A stretch of 64,000 bases of DNA from Pannonibacter indicus (GCF_001418225.1 NZ_LIPT01000004.1:124001-188000), one strand, 5' to 3'; shown: positions 1-8,987, counted from the stretch's first letter. Notes: a model not told the origin generated them from the sequence alone. Translations and numbers: made by a program.

Positions 1-600
1 GAAGCATGCGTGCGGCTGCGGATGCTCATAGGCGGTGGCTGACTTCACCAGCTCGCCGGTCTGGAAATCGACATAGAAGTGGCCCTGGCTGGGGCCGTCG
101 ATGCCATAGGCCCAGTGCAGGCCGGTGTTGAACCACTGCGGGCTGTTTGGTGCCACCTTCTGGGTCGCCAGCATGAAACGCAGCTCGTCGTAGAAGGCCT
201 GGGCATCGGCCTCGCCGTCGAAATAGCCGCCCTTCCAGCCCCAGTAGGTCCAGGTGCCGGCCAGACGGTCGAAGACCTGGCGTGCGTCGGTCTCGGAGCC
301 GAAGCGCTCGCCCTCGGGCAGGGCTTCGAGGGCGGCCATGTCGGCCTCGCGGCGCCACAGCCAGGAGGGAACGGTGTTCTCTTCCACCGGCTTCAGGCGG
401 GCCGGAACGCCGGCCTTGCGGAAATATTTCTGGGCGAGAATGTCGGAGGCGACCTGCGAGAACTGGGCCGGAACCTGAATGTCCGCGAGACGGAACACGA
501 TGGAGCCATCCGGATTGCGGATCTCGCTCGTGGTCGTGGTGAAGTCGATCTCAGCGTAAGGGGACTGTCCATCCTTGGTGTAACGCCGTTCAATCCGCAT
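1..600 (-). CDS. nrdJ: Vitamin B12-dependent (class II) ribonucleotide reductase, N-terminal part
   Basis: Adenosylcobalamin-dependent reduction of ribonucleotides to deoxyribonucleotides, in the cytoplasm. The first 200 codons are present, running off the left edge. The protein opens MRIERRYTKDGQSPYAEIDF, typical of alphaproteobacterial NrdJ. Further in are the family segments NSPQWFNTGLHWAYG and, at the edge, PQPHACF, whose Cys is expected to be the first conserved RNR cysteine. Two in-frame ATGs lie 6 nt apart (606 and 600). The purine-rich AAGGGGG just upstream sits 8 nt from the ATG at 600 but only about 1 nt from the one at 606, so 600 is preferred. It is preceded by an unusually long structured leader and probably has its own promoter near 975-1004. 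Confidence 0.93.
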   Translation of the reverse strand, partial: MRIERRYTKDGQSPYAEIDFTTTTSEIRNPDGSIVFRLADIQVPAQFSQVASDILAQKYFRKAGVPARLKPVEENTVPSWLWRREADMAALEALPEGERFGSETDARQVFDRLAGTWTYWGWKGGYFDGEADAQAFYDELRFMLATQKVAPNSPQWFNTGLHWAYGIDGPSQGHFYVDFQTGELVKSATAYEHPQPHACF

Positions 601-974
601 TCCCATGCCCCCTTCAACGTGCCGGCCCGGCAGGCGATCCGCCTTGCGTCAGGCCGCAAAAATCCGTTGCCCGGGCGCAGCCGCATCCCGGACGTTCAAT
701 AGTACCGCTACCCTGTCAATCGAGGCCCGGTTCAGAGCCGGCTCACTCTTTACAGTGAGGAATTCCCTGATCCTGCCACCCTGGTGGCCTGCCACTGGTG
801 TTTCCGCATGCGGACAGCCAGAGGCAGGGTGCCGCGATGTCCAGGCTGCCAGCGCAACGGAAGGCGGCGCGCGGGAGGCCGCTGCCGCGGGTTCATTATG
901 CTGCCGGAAACCGGTTCTACTGGGCGGAAACAGACGCCTGCCTGCCCGCCGGAACACTCATCGTGACGTTCCGG

Positions 975-1004
975 ACATTAGTGTGAATCATCGGTTACCG
1001 TCAA
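975..1004 (-). promoter_or_regulatory. Candidate sigma-70 promoter for nrdJ
   Basis: Read on the minus strand, TTGACG is followed after 18 nt by TAATGT, a fair match to -35/-10 elements. It would start a transcript about 370 nt before the nrdJ start codon. The position is inferred from consensus only. Confidence 0.4.
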
Positions 1005-1098
1005 GTTTGTGGAACTATCGCTTGTGTGTAAAAATTGGCCGGCAATCTAAATCTAGTAGCTCTTGTGGAAATCGGGGAGAGCGGGGGAAAGCCGTGAT

Positions 1099-1112
1099 TT
1101 GATGCAGGTCAT
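1099..1112. promoter_or_regulatory. Candidate FNR/FixK-type site
   Basis: TTGATGCAGGTCAT matches the TTGA-N6-TCAA anaerobox in 7 of 8 defined positions. It is nested in a wider inverted repeat, TTGATGCA ... TGCATCAA (1099-1106 and 1121-1128). It lies about 95 nt upstream of the candidate nrdJ -35 and about 180 nt upstream of the response regulator, so either gene could be the target. Confidence 0.35.
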
Positions 1113-1292
1113 TGCAATCTTGCATCAAGTTGAAGCGCGCGAGGGCCCACGCGGGGATGATGCCAGCAATGCCTGCCATGTTGCTGATTGATGATGACAA
1201 TTTGACGAAAAGGCCGCCACCGCATTTCAAGCGGGTTTAAGCGCGGCATGCGAGAAGAAGGGCGGTTCATCTCCGGCAGGGGGCCTGATTTC

Positions 1293-2036
1293 ATGTCCAA
1301 CCATCATGCGGCCTATGGCCTGACCTTCGAGGAACTCGACGTGGTTGTCGTCGAGGATTCAAGGCAGATGCAGACCATTCTTCGCTCGATACTTCTAAGC
1401 TTCAAGGTCGAGCGGGTGCGGGTGTTCGATACGGTGGATGCGGCGCTGGAATCCATGCTCACCGAGCCGCCCAATCTCATTCTTTCCGACTGGCGTATGG
1501 AACCGGCGACGGGCTACCAGATGTTGCGGCTGATCCGGCACAAGAACATGGCGCCGCTTTGTTTTGTGCCGCTGCTGTTCGTCACCGCCCATGGCACGCG
1601 GGCCTTTGTCGAGAAGGCGTTCCGGGCGGGGGCGCATCATCTGTTGGCCAAGCCCGTTTCGCCCTCGATGATCCACGCCCGGCTGAACTGGCTGCTCAAT
1701 GATGCAAGGGAAATGATCCCTGACAAGAACGGCTTCTATTCCATTGAGGGTATTGGACTTTTGTTGCAGCAGCAGGCAGGCAAGATGAAGACGCTGGATG
1801 GCGCGCGCGCCTATCACCAGCGGGCGACCCGCCGCTATCAGGAAGTGAAGGAGACGGTGGAGCACGTCTTCAACGAGGATGGCTCGAACGCCGCAGCGGC
1901 GCTTGATTCGCAGGCCGGACGCATGGCGGCCGTTGCCCGGAGCACCACAAAGCCGGTGCAGAAGCCGAAGACGGACGAGCCGAAACCGCCAGTGCCGGGA
2001 CCGCGATTCGCTGCGCTGCGCAAGGCTCTGAGATAG
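1293..2036 (+). CDS. Single-domain (CheY-like) response regulator with uncharacterised C-terminal tail
   Basis: A 247-aa protein with a receiver domain at about residues 15-135. The predicted phospho-acceptor is Asp66 (LSDWRM), with acidic residues E21/D22, Thr98 (VTAHG) and Lys120 (AKP). It has no recognisable DNA-binding or enzymatic output domain. The last ~110 residues are a helical stretch followed by a Pro/Lys-rich end. An in-frame ATG exists 45 nt upstream at 1248, but the one used here has a GGGGG-containing Shine-Dalgarno region about 9 nt before it and leaves the receiver near the N-terminus. No histidine kinase is adjacent, so partner and output are unknown. The receiver assignment is secure and the role is not. 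Confidence 0.85.
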   Translation: MSNHHAAYGLTFEELDVVVVEDSRQMQTILRSILLSFKVERVRVFDTVDAALESMLTEPPNLILSDWRMEPATGYQMLRLIRHKNMAPLCFVPLLFVTAHGTRAFVEKAFRAGAHHLLAKPVSPSMIHARLNWLLNDAREMIPDKNGFYSIEGIGLLLQQQAGKMKTLDGARAYHQRATRRYQEVKETVEHVFNEDGSNAAAALDSQAGRMAAVARSTTKPVQKPKTDEPKPPVPGPRFAALRKALR

Positions 2037-2215
2037 CTGCCACGCCAGGCGGCCGGTTTCCTGTTCTGGCGCTGCGGCGAAGCGGCGCAAAATGCCGCAG
2101 CCATGTGGACGGGCCGGAGAATTCCGGCTACATGTTGCCGCAACATCGGGCTGCATTGGCAGCCAGTTCTTTTCGGGGGCGGCAGTTGATCCGCCCGATT
2201 CGGAGCAGACAGCGG

Positions 2216-2602
2216 ATGAAGACCCTTCTCCTGCAAATCTTCACTTGGTGGAACGGCCAGACCATGGGCACCCGGTTCTTCACCTGGCGCAAGGGCGAGC
2301 TTGTCGGTCAGGACGAGTTCGGCAATACCTATTACAAGGAGCGGGGCGGCAAGAAGCGCTGGGTCATCTATAATGGCCTCGCCGAAGCTTCGATGATCCC
2401 TCCGGGCTGGCATGGCTGGATGCACCATCGCGTCGATACGCCGCCGACGGAAGAGAACTATCACGCCAAGTCCTGGCAGGCTCCGCATCATGGCAACCGC
2501 ACGGGCACGCCGGAGGCTTACCGTCCCAAGGGCTCGATCCTGACCCCGGAAAAGCGCCCGGAAGTGACCGGCGACTATCAGGCCTGGACGCCTGGCCAGT
2601 AA
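2216..2602 (+). CDS. NDUFA12-like NADH:ubiquinone oxidoreductase accessory protein
   Basis: A 128-aa homologue of the mitochondrial complex I accessory subunit NDUFA12 (B17.2), a supernumerary subunit characteristic of alphaproteobacterial and mitochondrial enzymes. Recognisable family segments are FTWRKGELVGQDEFGN near the N-terminus, then RWVIYNG, PPGWHGWMHH, and the C-terminal Y-W-P-G-Q region. The start at 2216 has GGAGC a few bases upstream; longer in-frame extensions lack family similarity. It stands alone here, away from any nuo operon, which is usual for this gene in alphaproteobacteria. The stop codon lies inside a tandem 12-nt repeat, described separately. Confidence 0.9.
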   Translation: MKTLLLQIFTWWNGQTMGTRFFTWRKGELVGQDEFGNTYYKERGGKKRWVIYNGLAEASMIPPGWHGWMHHRVDTPPTEENYHAKSWQAPHHGNRTGTPEAYRPKGSILTPEKRPEVTGDYQAWTPGQ

Positions 2603-2641
2603 TTGGGCCAGTAATTGGGCCAGTAACTGGGCAAGTAAGCC
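2594..2641 (+). repeat. Tandem 12-nt repeat carrying the stop codon of the NDUFA12-like gene
   Basis: Four consecutive 12-nt units: two perfect copies of GGCCAGTAATTG, one with a single change and one diverged. Each of the first three units contains an in-frame TAA, so the gene ends in a run of evenly spaced stop codons. This looks like replication slippage at the 3' end. Confidence 0.85.
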
Positions 2642-2667
2642 GCGCAGTGCTGCCTGAGTTTCAAGAG

Positions 2668-2697
2668 CCCGCTGGTGTGATCCGGCGGGTTTTCTTG
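2668..2697 (+). terminator. Rho-independent terminator after the NDUFA12-like gene
   Basis: An 8-bp stem, CCCGCTGG/CCGGCGGG, with a 6-nt loop and followed by TTTTCTTG, just downstream of the plus-strand gene. Confidence 0.8.
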
Positions 2698-2818
2698 TTG
2701 TGCGGGGGGGATGCCCTTGCCTCCGCTTGGCCGGGGCGGTGGCCCAGGCGGGATGGAAGGCACAGAGCCCCTTACACCCCCCTCTGCAGAGCGCCCCCCG
2801 CACAACAAAAAACCCGCC
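2684..2818. repeat. Inverted repeat joining two convergent terminators
   Basis: The 26 nt at 2684-2709 (terminator stem end, T-tract, then TTGTTGTGCGGGGGG) recur in reverse complement at 2794-2818 with one small indel. Both arms combine half of a terminator with the same downstream G-rich tail, so the whole terminator module appears in two inverted copies about 85 nt apart. Confidence 0.8.
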
Positions 2819-2837
2819 AGATTGCTCTGACGGGTTT
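2802..2837 (-). terminator. Rho-independent terminator after the alpha/beta hydrolase gene
   Basis: On the minus strand a 9-bp stem (2827-2835 with 2812-2820, loop 2821-2826) is followed by a run of six T. It lies about 45 nt past the hydrolase stop codon. Confidence 0.85.
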
Positions 2838-2878
2838 CGATACGCCGTGAACGGCATTTGCTGGACAAATGACGGGGA

Positions 2879-3598
2879 TCACTCCTCGTCTTCGTCCAGA
2901 TCCTCGGCGAAATCCTCGCCCGTGTCCGCCGGGGGCGGCGGCAGGACGGGGAGGGCGTCAACACCGAGGCGCTTGTCGAGATAGGTGCCGCAACGCAGCA
3001 TCAGCTCCTCGACGCTGTTTTCGAAGAAGTGGTTCGCGCCGGGGATCGTCTCGTGATCGATGACGATGCCCTTCTGCGTCTTCAGCTTGTCGACGAGGTT
3101 CTGCACGTCCTTCTGCGGCACGACCTTGTCGTTATCGCCATGGATGAGCAGGCCGGACGACGGGCAGGGGGCGAGGAAGGAAAAGTCGAACAGGTTCGCC
3201 GGAGGGGCAACCGAGATGAAGCCTTCCACTTCCGGACGGCGCATCAGAAGCTGCATGCCGATCCAGGCGCCGAAGGAGAAGCCGGCGATCCAGCAGCCGC
3301 GTGCGTCGGGATGAACCGTCTGCACCCAGTCGAGGGCCGCGGCAGCATCCGACAGCTCGCCCTGGCCGTGGTCGAAGGACCCCTGCGACCGGCCGACGCC
3401 ACGGAAGTTGAAGCGCAGCACGGCAAAACCACGCTGGGCGAACATGTAATACAGCTGGTAGACGACCTGATTGTTCATCGTCCCGCCGAACTGCGGATGC
3501 GGATGCAGCACCAGTGCGATGGGCGCGTTCCGCTTTTTGGCGGGATGGAAACGGCCTTCCAGACGTCCGGCAGGGCCGTTGAAAATCACCTCGGGCAT
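2879..3598 (-). CDS. Alpha/beta hydrolase, conserved suf-cluster neighbour
   Basis: A 239-aa alpha/beta-hydrolase-fold protein, probably cytoplasmic. The nucleophile elbow is GFSFGAW (Ser), the acid is likely the Asp in HGDNDKV, and the histidine lies in GANHFF. An oxyanion-region motif, HPHPQFGG, sits near residue 33. The C-terminus is a short proline stretch followed by a very acidic tail. It is transcribed away from the suf operon and shares a ~320-nt intergenic region with it. Hydrolases of this COG2945-like type are common next to Fe-S genes in related bacteria, but the substrate is unknown and a role in cluster assembly is not shown. Confidence 0.85.
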   Translation of the reverse strand: MPEVIFNGPAGRLEGRFHPAKKRNAPIALVLHPHPQFGGTMNNQVVYQLYYMFAQRGFAVLRFNFRGVGRSQGSFDHGQGELSDAAAALDWVQTVHPDARGCWIAGFSFGAWIGMQLLMRRPEVEGFISVAPPANLFDFSFLAPCPSSGLLIHGDNDKVVPQKDVQNLVDKLKTQKGIVIDHETIPGANHFFENSVEELMLRCGTYLDKRLGVDALPVLPPPPADTGEDFAEDLDEDEE

Positions 3599-3704
3599 GA
3601 AGCGCGATGTCCTTTTCTCGCTTTCCGGGCCTTCTGGTCCGGAAAAAATGAGGATTTTGTACGTGGAATCCCTGAGCAGGAAACTTGACTCTGAGGTTCC
3701 GAGT

Positions 3705-3734
3705 TTCTAAAAGCTTCTTTAGAATGCTTCAAAT
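3705..3734. promoter_or_regulatory. Candidate Irr (iron control element) box upstream of the suf operon
   Basis: TTTAGAA-TGC-TTCAAAT (3718-3734) resembles the rhizobial ICE motif TTTAGAA-N3-TTCTAAA with two mismatches in the right arm. An overlapping perfect palindrome, TTCTAAA-N6-TTTAGAA, occupies 3705-3724. It lies about 180 nt before the first suf gene and about 110 nt from the divergent hydrolase. Irr control of suf genes is established in some rhizobia; here it is inferred from the motif. Confidence 0.5.
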
Positions 3735-3914
3735 TCGAATGCAGCCGCGTGAAGCGTGCCGGTTCGAATTCGGGCGCTTGGCGCACTTATCATCATGTGG
3801 GCGGGGAATTTCAAGTTTTCCGTTGACTTGACTTGAAAAAGAGGCGCTACCGGCCTTGTCCGAACGCTAGCGGCGAAGAGGGCAAACCAGGCTGAATGGA
3901 GTTGGAACCGGGCC

Positions 3915-5084
3915 ATGAACGGCGGAACCGAGCGTCTTTATCTGGATCACAACGCGAGCGCGCCGTTGCGCCCGCAGGCGCTCGCACGCATGGTCGAGGT
4001 GCTGGGCGTCACGGGCAATCCGTCCTCGGTGCATGGGGAAGGGCGCAAGCTGCGCGGCATCGTGGAAGATGCCCGCGAAACGCTTGCTGCCATGTGCGGC
4101 GTCAAGGCCCGTTCGGTCATCTTCACCAGTGGCGCAACGGAAGCCAATGTTCTGGCCCTCAGCCCGCGCTGGCAGGGCAATGACGGTCCGGTCTATCTGG
4201 ACCGGCTGCTGATGTCCGCCGTTGAGCATCCGAGCGTGCGCGCTGGCGGCCGCTTTGCAGCGCGCGAGATTTCCCATATCGCCACCGGTGAAAACGGCGT
4301 GCTGCGGCTTGATCATCTGGACGAGTTGCTCGCCGCTGGTGGTCCGGCGCTTGTGTCGGTGATGGCGGCGAACAATGAAACGGGCGTCATCCAGCCTCTG
4401 GCCGAAATCGGTGCCCGGGTGAAAGCCGCTGGCGGAATCTTCCATGTGGATGGCGTGCAGTTCGGCGGCCGCCTGCCGGTGGATATTGCTGGATGGCAGG
4501 CGGATGCTGTGAGCCTTTCTGCCCACAAGATGGGCGGCCCGCAGGGCATTGGCGCGCTTGTGCTGCGCACGTCCGCATTGGCACCTGCACCGCTTCTGGC
4601 TGGTGGCGGGCAGGAGCAGCACCGGCGTGCGGGCACGGAAAATGCCGCCGCCATTGCCGCTTTCGGTGCCATTGCGCGCGATGGCTCCACAATGCTTGAG
4701 GAATTTGCAAGCCTCGCAAGGCTTCGGGGGCTTCTCGAAGAGGGTTTGCGCCTTATATCTGCATCAACGGTGGTGTTTGGCGCGGATGCGCCCCGCCTTG
4801 CGAACACGACGTGTTTTGCCGTTCCGGGCGTTCCGTCCGAAATGGCGCTTATGGCTCTGGACCTCAACGGCATCGCCCTTTCCTCCGGCTCGGCTTGCTC
4901 CTCGGGCAAGGTCGGCGCGTCGCATGTGCTCACCGCCATGGGCGTTGCGGAGGATCTGGGACGCTGTGCGCTGCGGGTCAGCCTTGGCTGGACGACGCAG
5001 GAAGCGGATATCACCCGCTTCCTGGAGGTCTGGGGCAGGGTGGCAGCCACGCTCAATCCTTCGGCAACCGGCAAGGCAGCCTGA
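3915..5084 (+). CDS. Cysteine desulfurase, NifS/IscS class
   Basis: A 389-aa PLP-dependent enzyme that takes sulfur from L-cysteine as an enzyme persulfide. Visible are the start YLDHNASAPLRP, SGATEANVLAL, the PLP-stacking His in SAVEHPSV, AANNETG, the PLP-binding Lys in SAHKMGGPQG and the catalytic Cys in SSGSACSSGK. That last loop marks the class I (NifS/IscS) group, unlike the SufS encoded 5 kb downstream. It is the first gene of the suf operon, about 156 nt before sufB, and that gap contains small GC hairpins (for example 5103-5116 and 5167-5193). It may feed sulfur to SufBCD, to thiamine or to tRNA thiolation. Confidence 0.93.
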   Translation: MNGGTERLYLDHNASAPLRPQALARMVEVLGVTGNPSSVHGEGRKLRGIVEDARETLAAMCGVKARSVIFTSGATEANVLALSPRWQGNDGPVYLDRLLMSAVEHPSVRAGGRFAAREISHIATGENGVLRLDHLDELLAAGGPALVSVMAANNETGVIQPLAEIGARVKAAGGIFHVDGVQFGGRLPVDIAGWQADAVSLSAHKMGGPQGIGALVLRTSALAPAPLLAGGGQEQHRRAGTENAAAIAAFGAIARDGSTMLEEFASLARLRGLLEEGLRLISASTVVFGADAPRLANTTCFAVPGVPSEMALMALDLNGIALSSGSACSSGKVGASHVLTAMGVAEDLGRCALRVSLGWTTQEADITRFLEVWGRVAATLNPSATGKAA

Positions 5085-5240
5085 AGATACGGCTTTGAAA
5101 TTGCCCCGGACGGGGCCTGAAACCGCCCTCCAGCTTTTTCGTGCCGGCGGGCTTAACCTGAGATGACCCTGCCGCCGTAGAACGGGGGCAGGGAAGATGG
5201 ACCGCCCCGGATCTGAGGGCGGCGGAATGGAGACAAAGAC

Positions 5241-6713
5241 ATGCCCGCTGTGCAGGAAACGATCGACCGGGTCAAAGCGATTGACGTCGACCAGTACAAA
5301 TACGGCTTCGTCACCGACATCGAGTCGGAAACGGCGGCAAAGGGCCTTTCCGAGGAAACCGTGCGCTTCCTTTCGGCCAAGAAGAACGAGCCGGAGTGGA
5401 TGACCGAGTGGCGCCTTGATGCGCTGCGCCGCTTCCAGACCATGGAAGAGCCCACCTGGGCCCGCGTCAGCTATCCGCCGATCGACCTGCAGGAGCTGTA
5501 CTACTGGTCCGCGCCCAAGTCCGTCGAAAGGCCGAAGAGCCTCGACGAGGTGGACCCGGAACTGCTGCGGACCTACGAGAAGCTGGGCATTCCGCTGCGC
5601 GAACAGGAGATCCTCGCCGGTGTTGAGCCGCAGAACCGCGTCGCCGTGGACGCCGTCTTCGACAGCGTGTCCGTGGTCACCACTTTCAAGGACGAGCTGA
5701 AGAAGGCCGGCGTCATCTTCTGTTCCATCTCCGAAGCCCTGCGCGAGTACCCGGACCTCGTCCGCAAGTATCTCGGCTCCGTGGTGCCGGTGACGGACAA
5801 CTACTATGCGACGCTGAACTCGGCGGTCTTCTCCGACGGCTCCTTCGTCTATGTGCCGGAGGGCGTCCGCTGCCCGATGGAACTGTCCACCTACTTCCGT
5901 ATCAACGAGAAGAACACCGGCCAGTTCGAGCGCACGCTGATCATCGCCGACAAGGGCGCCTATGTGTCCTATCTGGAAGGCTGCACCGCGCCGCAGCGCG
6001 ACGAGAACCAGCTGCATGCAGCTGTCGTCGAGCTGATCGCGCTGGATGACGCCGAGATCAAGTATTCCACCGTCCAGAACTGGTTCCCCGGCGACAAGGA
6101 CGGCAAGGGCGGCATCTACAACTTCGTCACCAAGCGTGGCGACTGCCGTGGAAAGAACTCCAAGATCTCCTGGACGCAGGTGGAAACCGGCTCTGCCATC
6201 ACCTGGAAGTACCCGTCCTGCATCCTGCGCGGTGACAATTCGCGTGGCGAGTTCTACTCGATCGCCGTGTCCAATGGTTATCAGCAGGTCGACAGCGGCA
6301 CCAAGATGATCCATCTCGGCAAGAACACGTCGAGCCGCATCATCTCCAAGGGCATTTCTGCCGGAAAGTCGCAGAACACCTACCGCGGCCTCGTCTCCGC
6401 GCACCGCAAGGCCTCGAACGCCCGCAACTTCACCCAGTGCGACAGCCTGCTGATCGGCCAGGACTGCGGCGCGCATACAGTGCCCTACATCGAGAGCAAG
6501 AACGCATCGGCCGTCTTCGAGCACGAAGCCACCACCTCGAAGATCTCCGACGATCAGATGTTCTACTGCCTTGCCCGCGGCCTTTCGGAAGAAGAGGCGG
6601 TGGCGCTGATCGTCAACGGCTTCGTCAAGGACGTGATCCAGCAGCTGCCGATGGAATTTGCCGTCGAAGCCCAGAAGCTGATCTCGATCAGTTTGGAAGG
6701 CAGCGTGGGGTAA
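5241..6713 (+). CDS. sufB: Fe-S cluster assembly scaffold protein SufB
   Basis: A 490-aa scaffold subunit of the SufBC2D complex on which Fe-S clusters are built, in the cytoplasm. It has the usual SufB length and hallmark segments: YYWSAPK, the beta-helix core with [32 protein letters not shown] and the C-terminal [15 protein letters not shown] region. The ATG at 5241 has GGAG 8 nt upstream. It follows the class I desulfurase and precedes sufC, separated from sufC by a hairpin-containing spacer of 165 nt. Confidence 0.98.
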   Translation: MPAVQETIDRVKAIDVDQYKYGFVTDIESETAAKGLSEETVRFLSAKKNEPEWMTEWRLDALRRFQTMEEPTWARVSYPPIDLQELYYWSAPKSVERPKSLDEVDPELLRTYEKLGIPLREQEILAGVEPQNRVAVDAVFDSVSVVTTFKDELKKAGVIFCSISEALREYPDLVRKYLGSVVPVTDNYYATLNSAVFSDGSFVYVPEGVRCPMELSTYFRINEKNTGQFERTLIIADKGAYVSYLEGCTAPQRDENQLHAAVVELIALDDAEIKYSTVQNWFPGDKDGKGGIYNFVTKRGDCRGKNSKISWTQVETGSAITWKYPSCILRGDNSRGEFYSIAVSNGYQQVDSGTKMIHLGKNTSSRIISKGISAGKSQNTYRGLVSAHRKASNARNFTQCDSLLIGQDCGAHTVPYIESKNASAVFEHEATTSKISDDQMFYCLARGLSEEEAVALIVNGFVKDVIQQLPMEFAVEAQKLISISLEGSVG

Positions 6714-6725
6714 GAACGTCTCGCC

Positions 6726-6758
6726 CCGTCATCTTCGGTACAAGCCCGGGGATGATGG
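6726..6758. repeat. Palindromic hairpin in the sufB-sufC spacer
   Basis: A 13-pair stem (6726-6738 with 6746-6758, three G-T pairs, 7-nt loop) begins CCGTCATC and ends GATGATGG, like the outer arms of the larger palindromic element at 20163-20308. No T-tract follows, so it is more likely a REP-like element or an mRNA processing/stability hairpin than a terminator. Confidence 0.55.
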
Positions 6759-6878
6759 AAGCAAGGCCTTGGCCAAACGCAATTGAACGCCGGGGGCGGG
6801 CGAATGCCCGGCATCCGGCTCCGGACACTGATGACACACACCGGACCTTGAATCCGGATTGAAATGAGGACCATCTCA

Positions 6879-7634
<756 letters not shown>

Positions 7635-7650
7635 GCCACGGGGAGTGACC

Positions 7651-8958
7651 ATGACTGCGAACCTGCGTGTCGTCTCGACACAGGCCGAAACCGATCTTGA
7701 GGCGCATTTTGCGGCGCTCAAGGACGGTGGCGCCGATCTGATCAGCCTGCGGGAAGCCGCCTTCGCCCGGTTCCGGGCGACCGGCCTGCCGCACCGGCGG
7801 ATCGAGGAGTGGAAGTACACGGACCTGCGCGCCTTCCTGAAGAGCTACGCTGCCCCGGCAGCCGCAGCTTCTCTCGATGCGGTCAAGGCTGCCCTTGCGG
7901 GCGCTGAAACCTATGCGGAGCTGGAGCGCCTGCGCATCGTGCTCGCCAACGGGCGCCTTGTGGCCGAAATATCCGATCTGGCGAAGCTGGAAGCCGCTGG
8001 CGTTGAAGTTTTCGACTTCAACAAGTATGTGAAAAATTCATCCCAAGACCTTCTTTCTAATCCGGAAATTGCCGGAGTTAATCCGGTACTTGAACTCAAC
8101 ACGGCGCTGCTGCAGGGCGGTGTGGTGCTGAAGGTCAAGGCGGGCACGGCCGTGGATCTGCCGGTCGAGATCGTGCATCTGGCGCTTGGCGGCGCGGTCT
8201 ATTCCCGCGTGCGGACCGAACTGGCCAAGGGCGCGAGCCTGACCCTGCTGGAGAGCTTCGTCACCGCCGGTGAGGATGCCGTTGTCAACGCCGTCTCCGA
8301 TCAGGTGCTGGACGATGAAGCTGCACTGACCGCAACCCGCCTGATCGTGGGCTCGGGCCGTGCGCCGCATATCTCCACCGCCGTGTCGCATCTTGGCGCA
8401 AAGGCAGAGCTGAAGACGCTCGGCTTCATCGCCGGGCCCGATTTTGCCCGCAACCAGTCCTACGTCACCTTTGCCGGTGAGCATTCCACGGCCAAGCTCT
8501 ATGGCGTGACCATGGTGCGCGGCCAGCAGCTGGGCGACCAGACGCTTGTGGTGGACCATGGGGTGCCGAACTGCGAGAGCCGGGAATTCTTCAAGACGGT
8601 GATCGGCGCCGGTGCGAAGGGCGTCTATCAGGGCAAGATCATCGTGCGGCCGCATGCCCAGAAGACGGACGGCCGGATGATGACGCAGGCGCTGCTCCTG
8701 TCCGAAGATGCCGAGATGGCCAACAAGCCGGAACTGGAAATCTTCGCCGACGACGTGCAGTGCGCCCACGGCGCAACGAGTGGCCAGATCGATGAAGACC
8801 TGCTGTTCTACCTGCGCGCCCGCGGCATTCCGGAAGCGGAAGCCCGCACCCTGCTGGTCCTCGCATTCCTGTCGGAAGCCATCGAGGAATTCGGCAGCGA
8901 GAGCGTGACCGAGCTGCTGGAGACCCGCGTGCGGGAGTGGCTGGCTATCGCCGGCTGA
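7651..8958 (+). CDS. sufD: Fe-S cluster assembly protein SufD
   Basis: A 435-aa partner of SufB in the SufBC2D scaffold. Family segments include RIEEWKYTDLR near residue 50, the HSTAKLYGV core, DHGVPNCESREFFK and the C-terminal CAHGATSGQIDEDLLFYLRA block containing the conserved Cys/His pair. GGGGAG precedes the ATG. Codons around 8028-8100 are noticeably A/T-rich (AAA, AAT, TCA, CTT, TCT) compared with the rest of the gene, although the frame stays open and the protein aligns with the family. Confidence 0.97.
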   Translation: MTANLRVVSTQAETDLEAHFAALKDGGADLISLREAAFARFRATGLPHRRIEEWKYTDLRAFLKSYAAPAAAASLDAVKAALAGAETYAELERLRIVLANGRLVAEISDLAKLEAAGVEVFDFNKYVKNSSQDLLSNPEIAGVNPVLELNTALLQGGVVLKVKAGTAVDLPVEIVHLALGGAVYSRVRTELAKGASLTLLESFVTAGEDAVVNAVSDQVLDDEAALTATRLIVGSGRAPHISTAVSHLGAKAELKTLGFIAGPDFARNQSYVTFAGEHSTAKLYGVTMVRGQQLGDQTLVVDHGVPNCESREFFKTVIGAGAKGVYQGKIIVRPHAQKTDGRMMTQALLLSEDAEMANKPELEIFADDVQCAHGATSGQIDEDLLFYLRARGIPEAEARTLLVLAFLSEAIEEFGSESVTELLETRVREWLAIAG

Positions 8959-8987
8959 TCCCTCGCTGCTGTTGATTGGAGAGAATG

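Larger units (their letters stand above)
601..1292. other. Long divergent intergenic region: nrdJ leader and response-regulator upstream region
   Basis: About 690 nt without a supportable gene between nrdJ (minus) and the response regulator (plus). The nrdJ side (601-975) is rich in short inverted repeats, for example the pair TCACTG/CAGTGA around 743-758 and complementary GC arms at 780-830, so the nrdJ transcript probably carries a folded leader of about 370 nt. I looked for cobalamin-riboswitch landmarks (the B12 box and the conserved core strings) and did not find them. The response-regulator side is more AT-rich at 1010-1060 and holds a FixK/FNR-like site. Confidence 0.5.

Noticed and set aside
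601-960. Cobalamin riboswitch in front of nrdJ
   Set aside because: GCCACTG-like and GGTGCC-like strings occur, but on the wrong strand or in the wrong order, and the conserved B12 box and core are absent.
3758-3790. tRNA-like T-loop GGTTCGAATTC upstream of the suf operon
   Set aside because: No flanking stem, anticodon arm or acceptor pairing can be formed around it.
4764-6524. 586-codon open frame antisense to the desulfurase and sufB
   Set aside because: Shadow frame; the sense genes are unmistakable.
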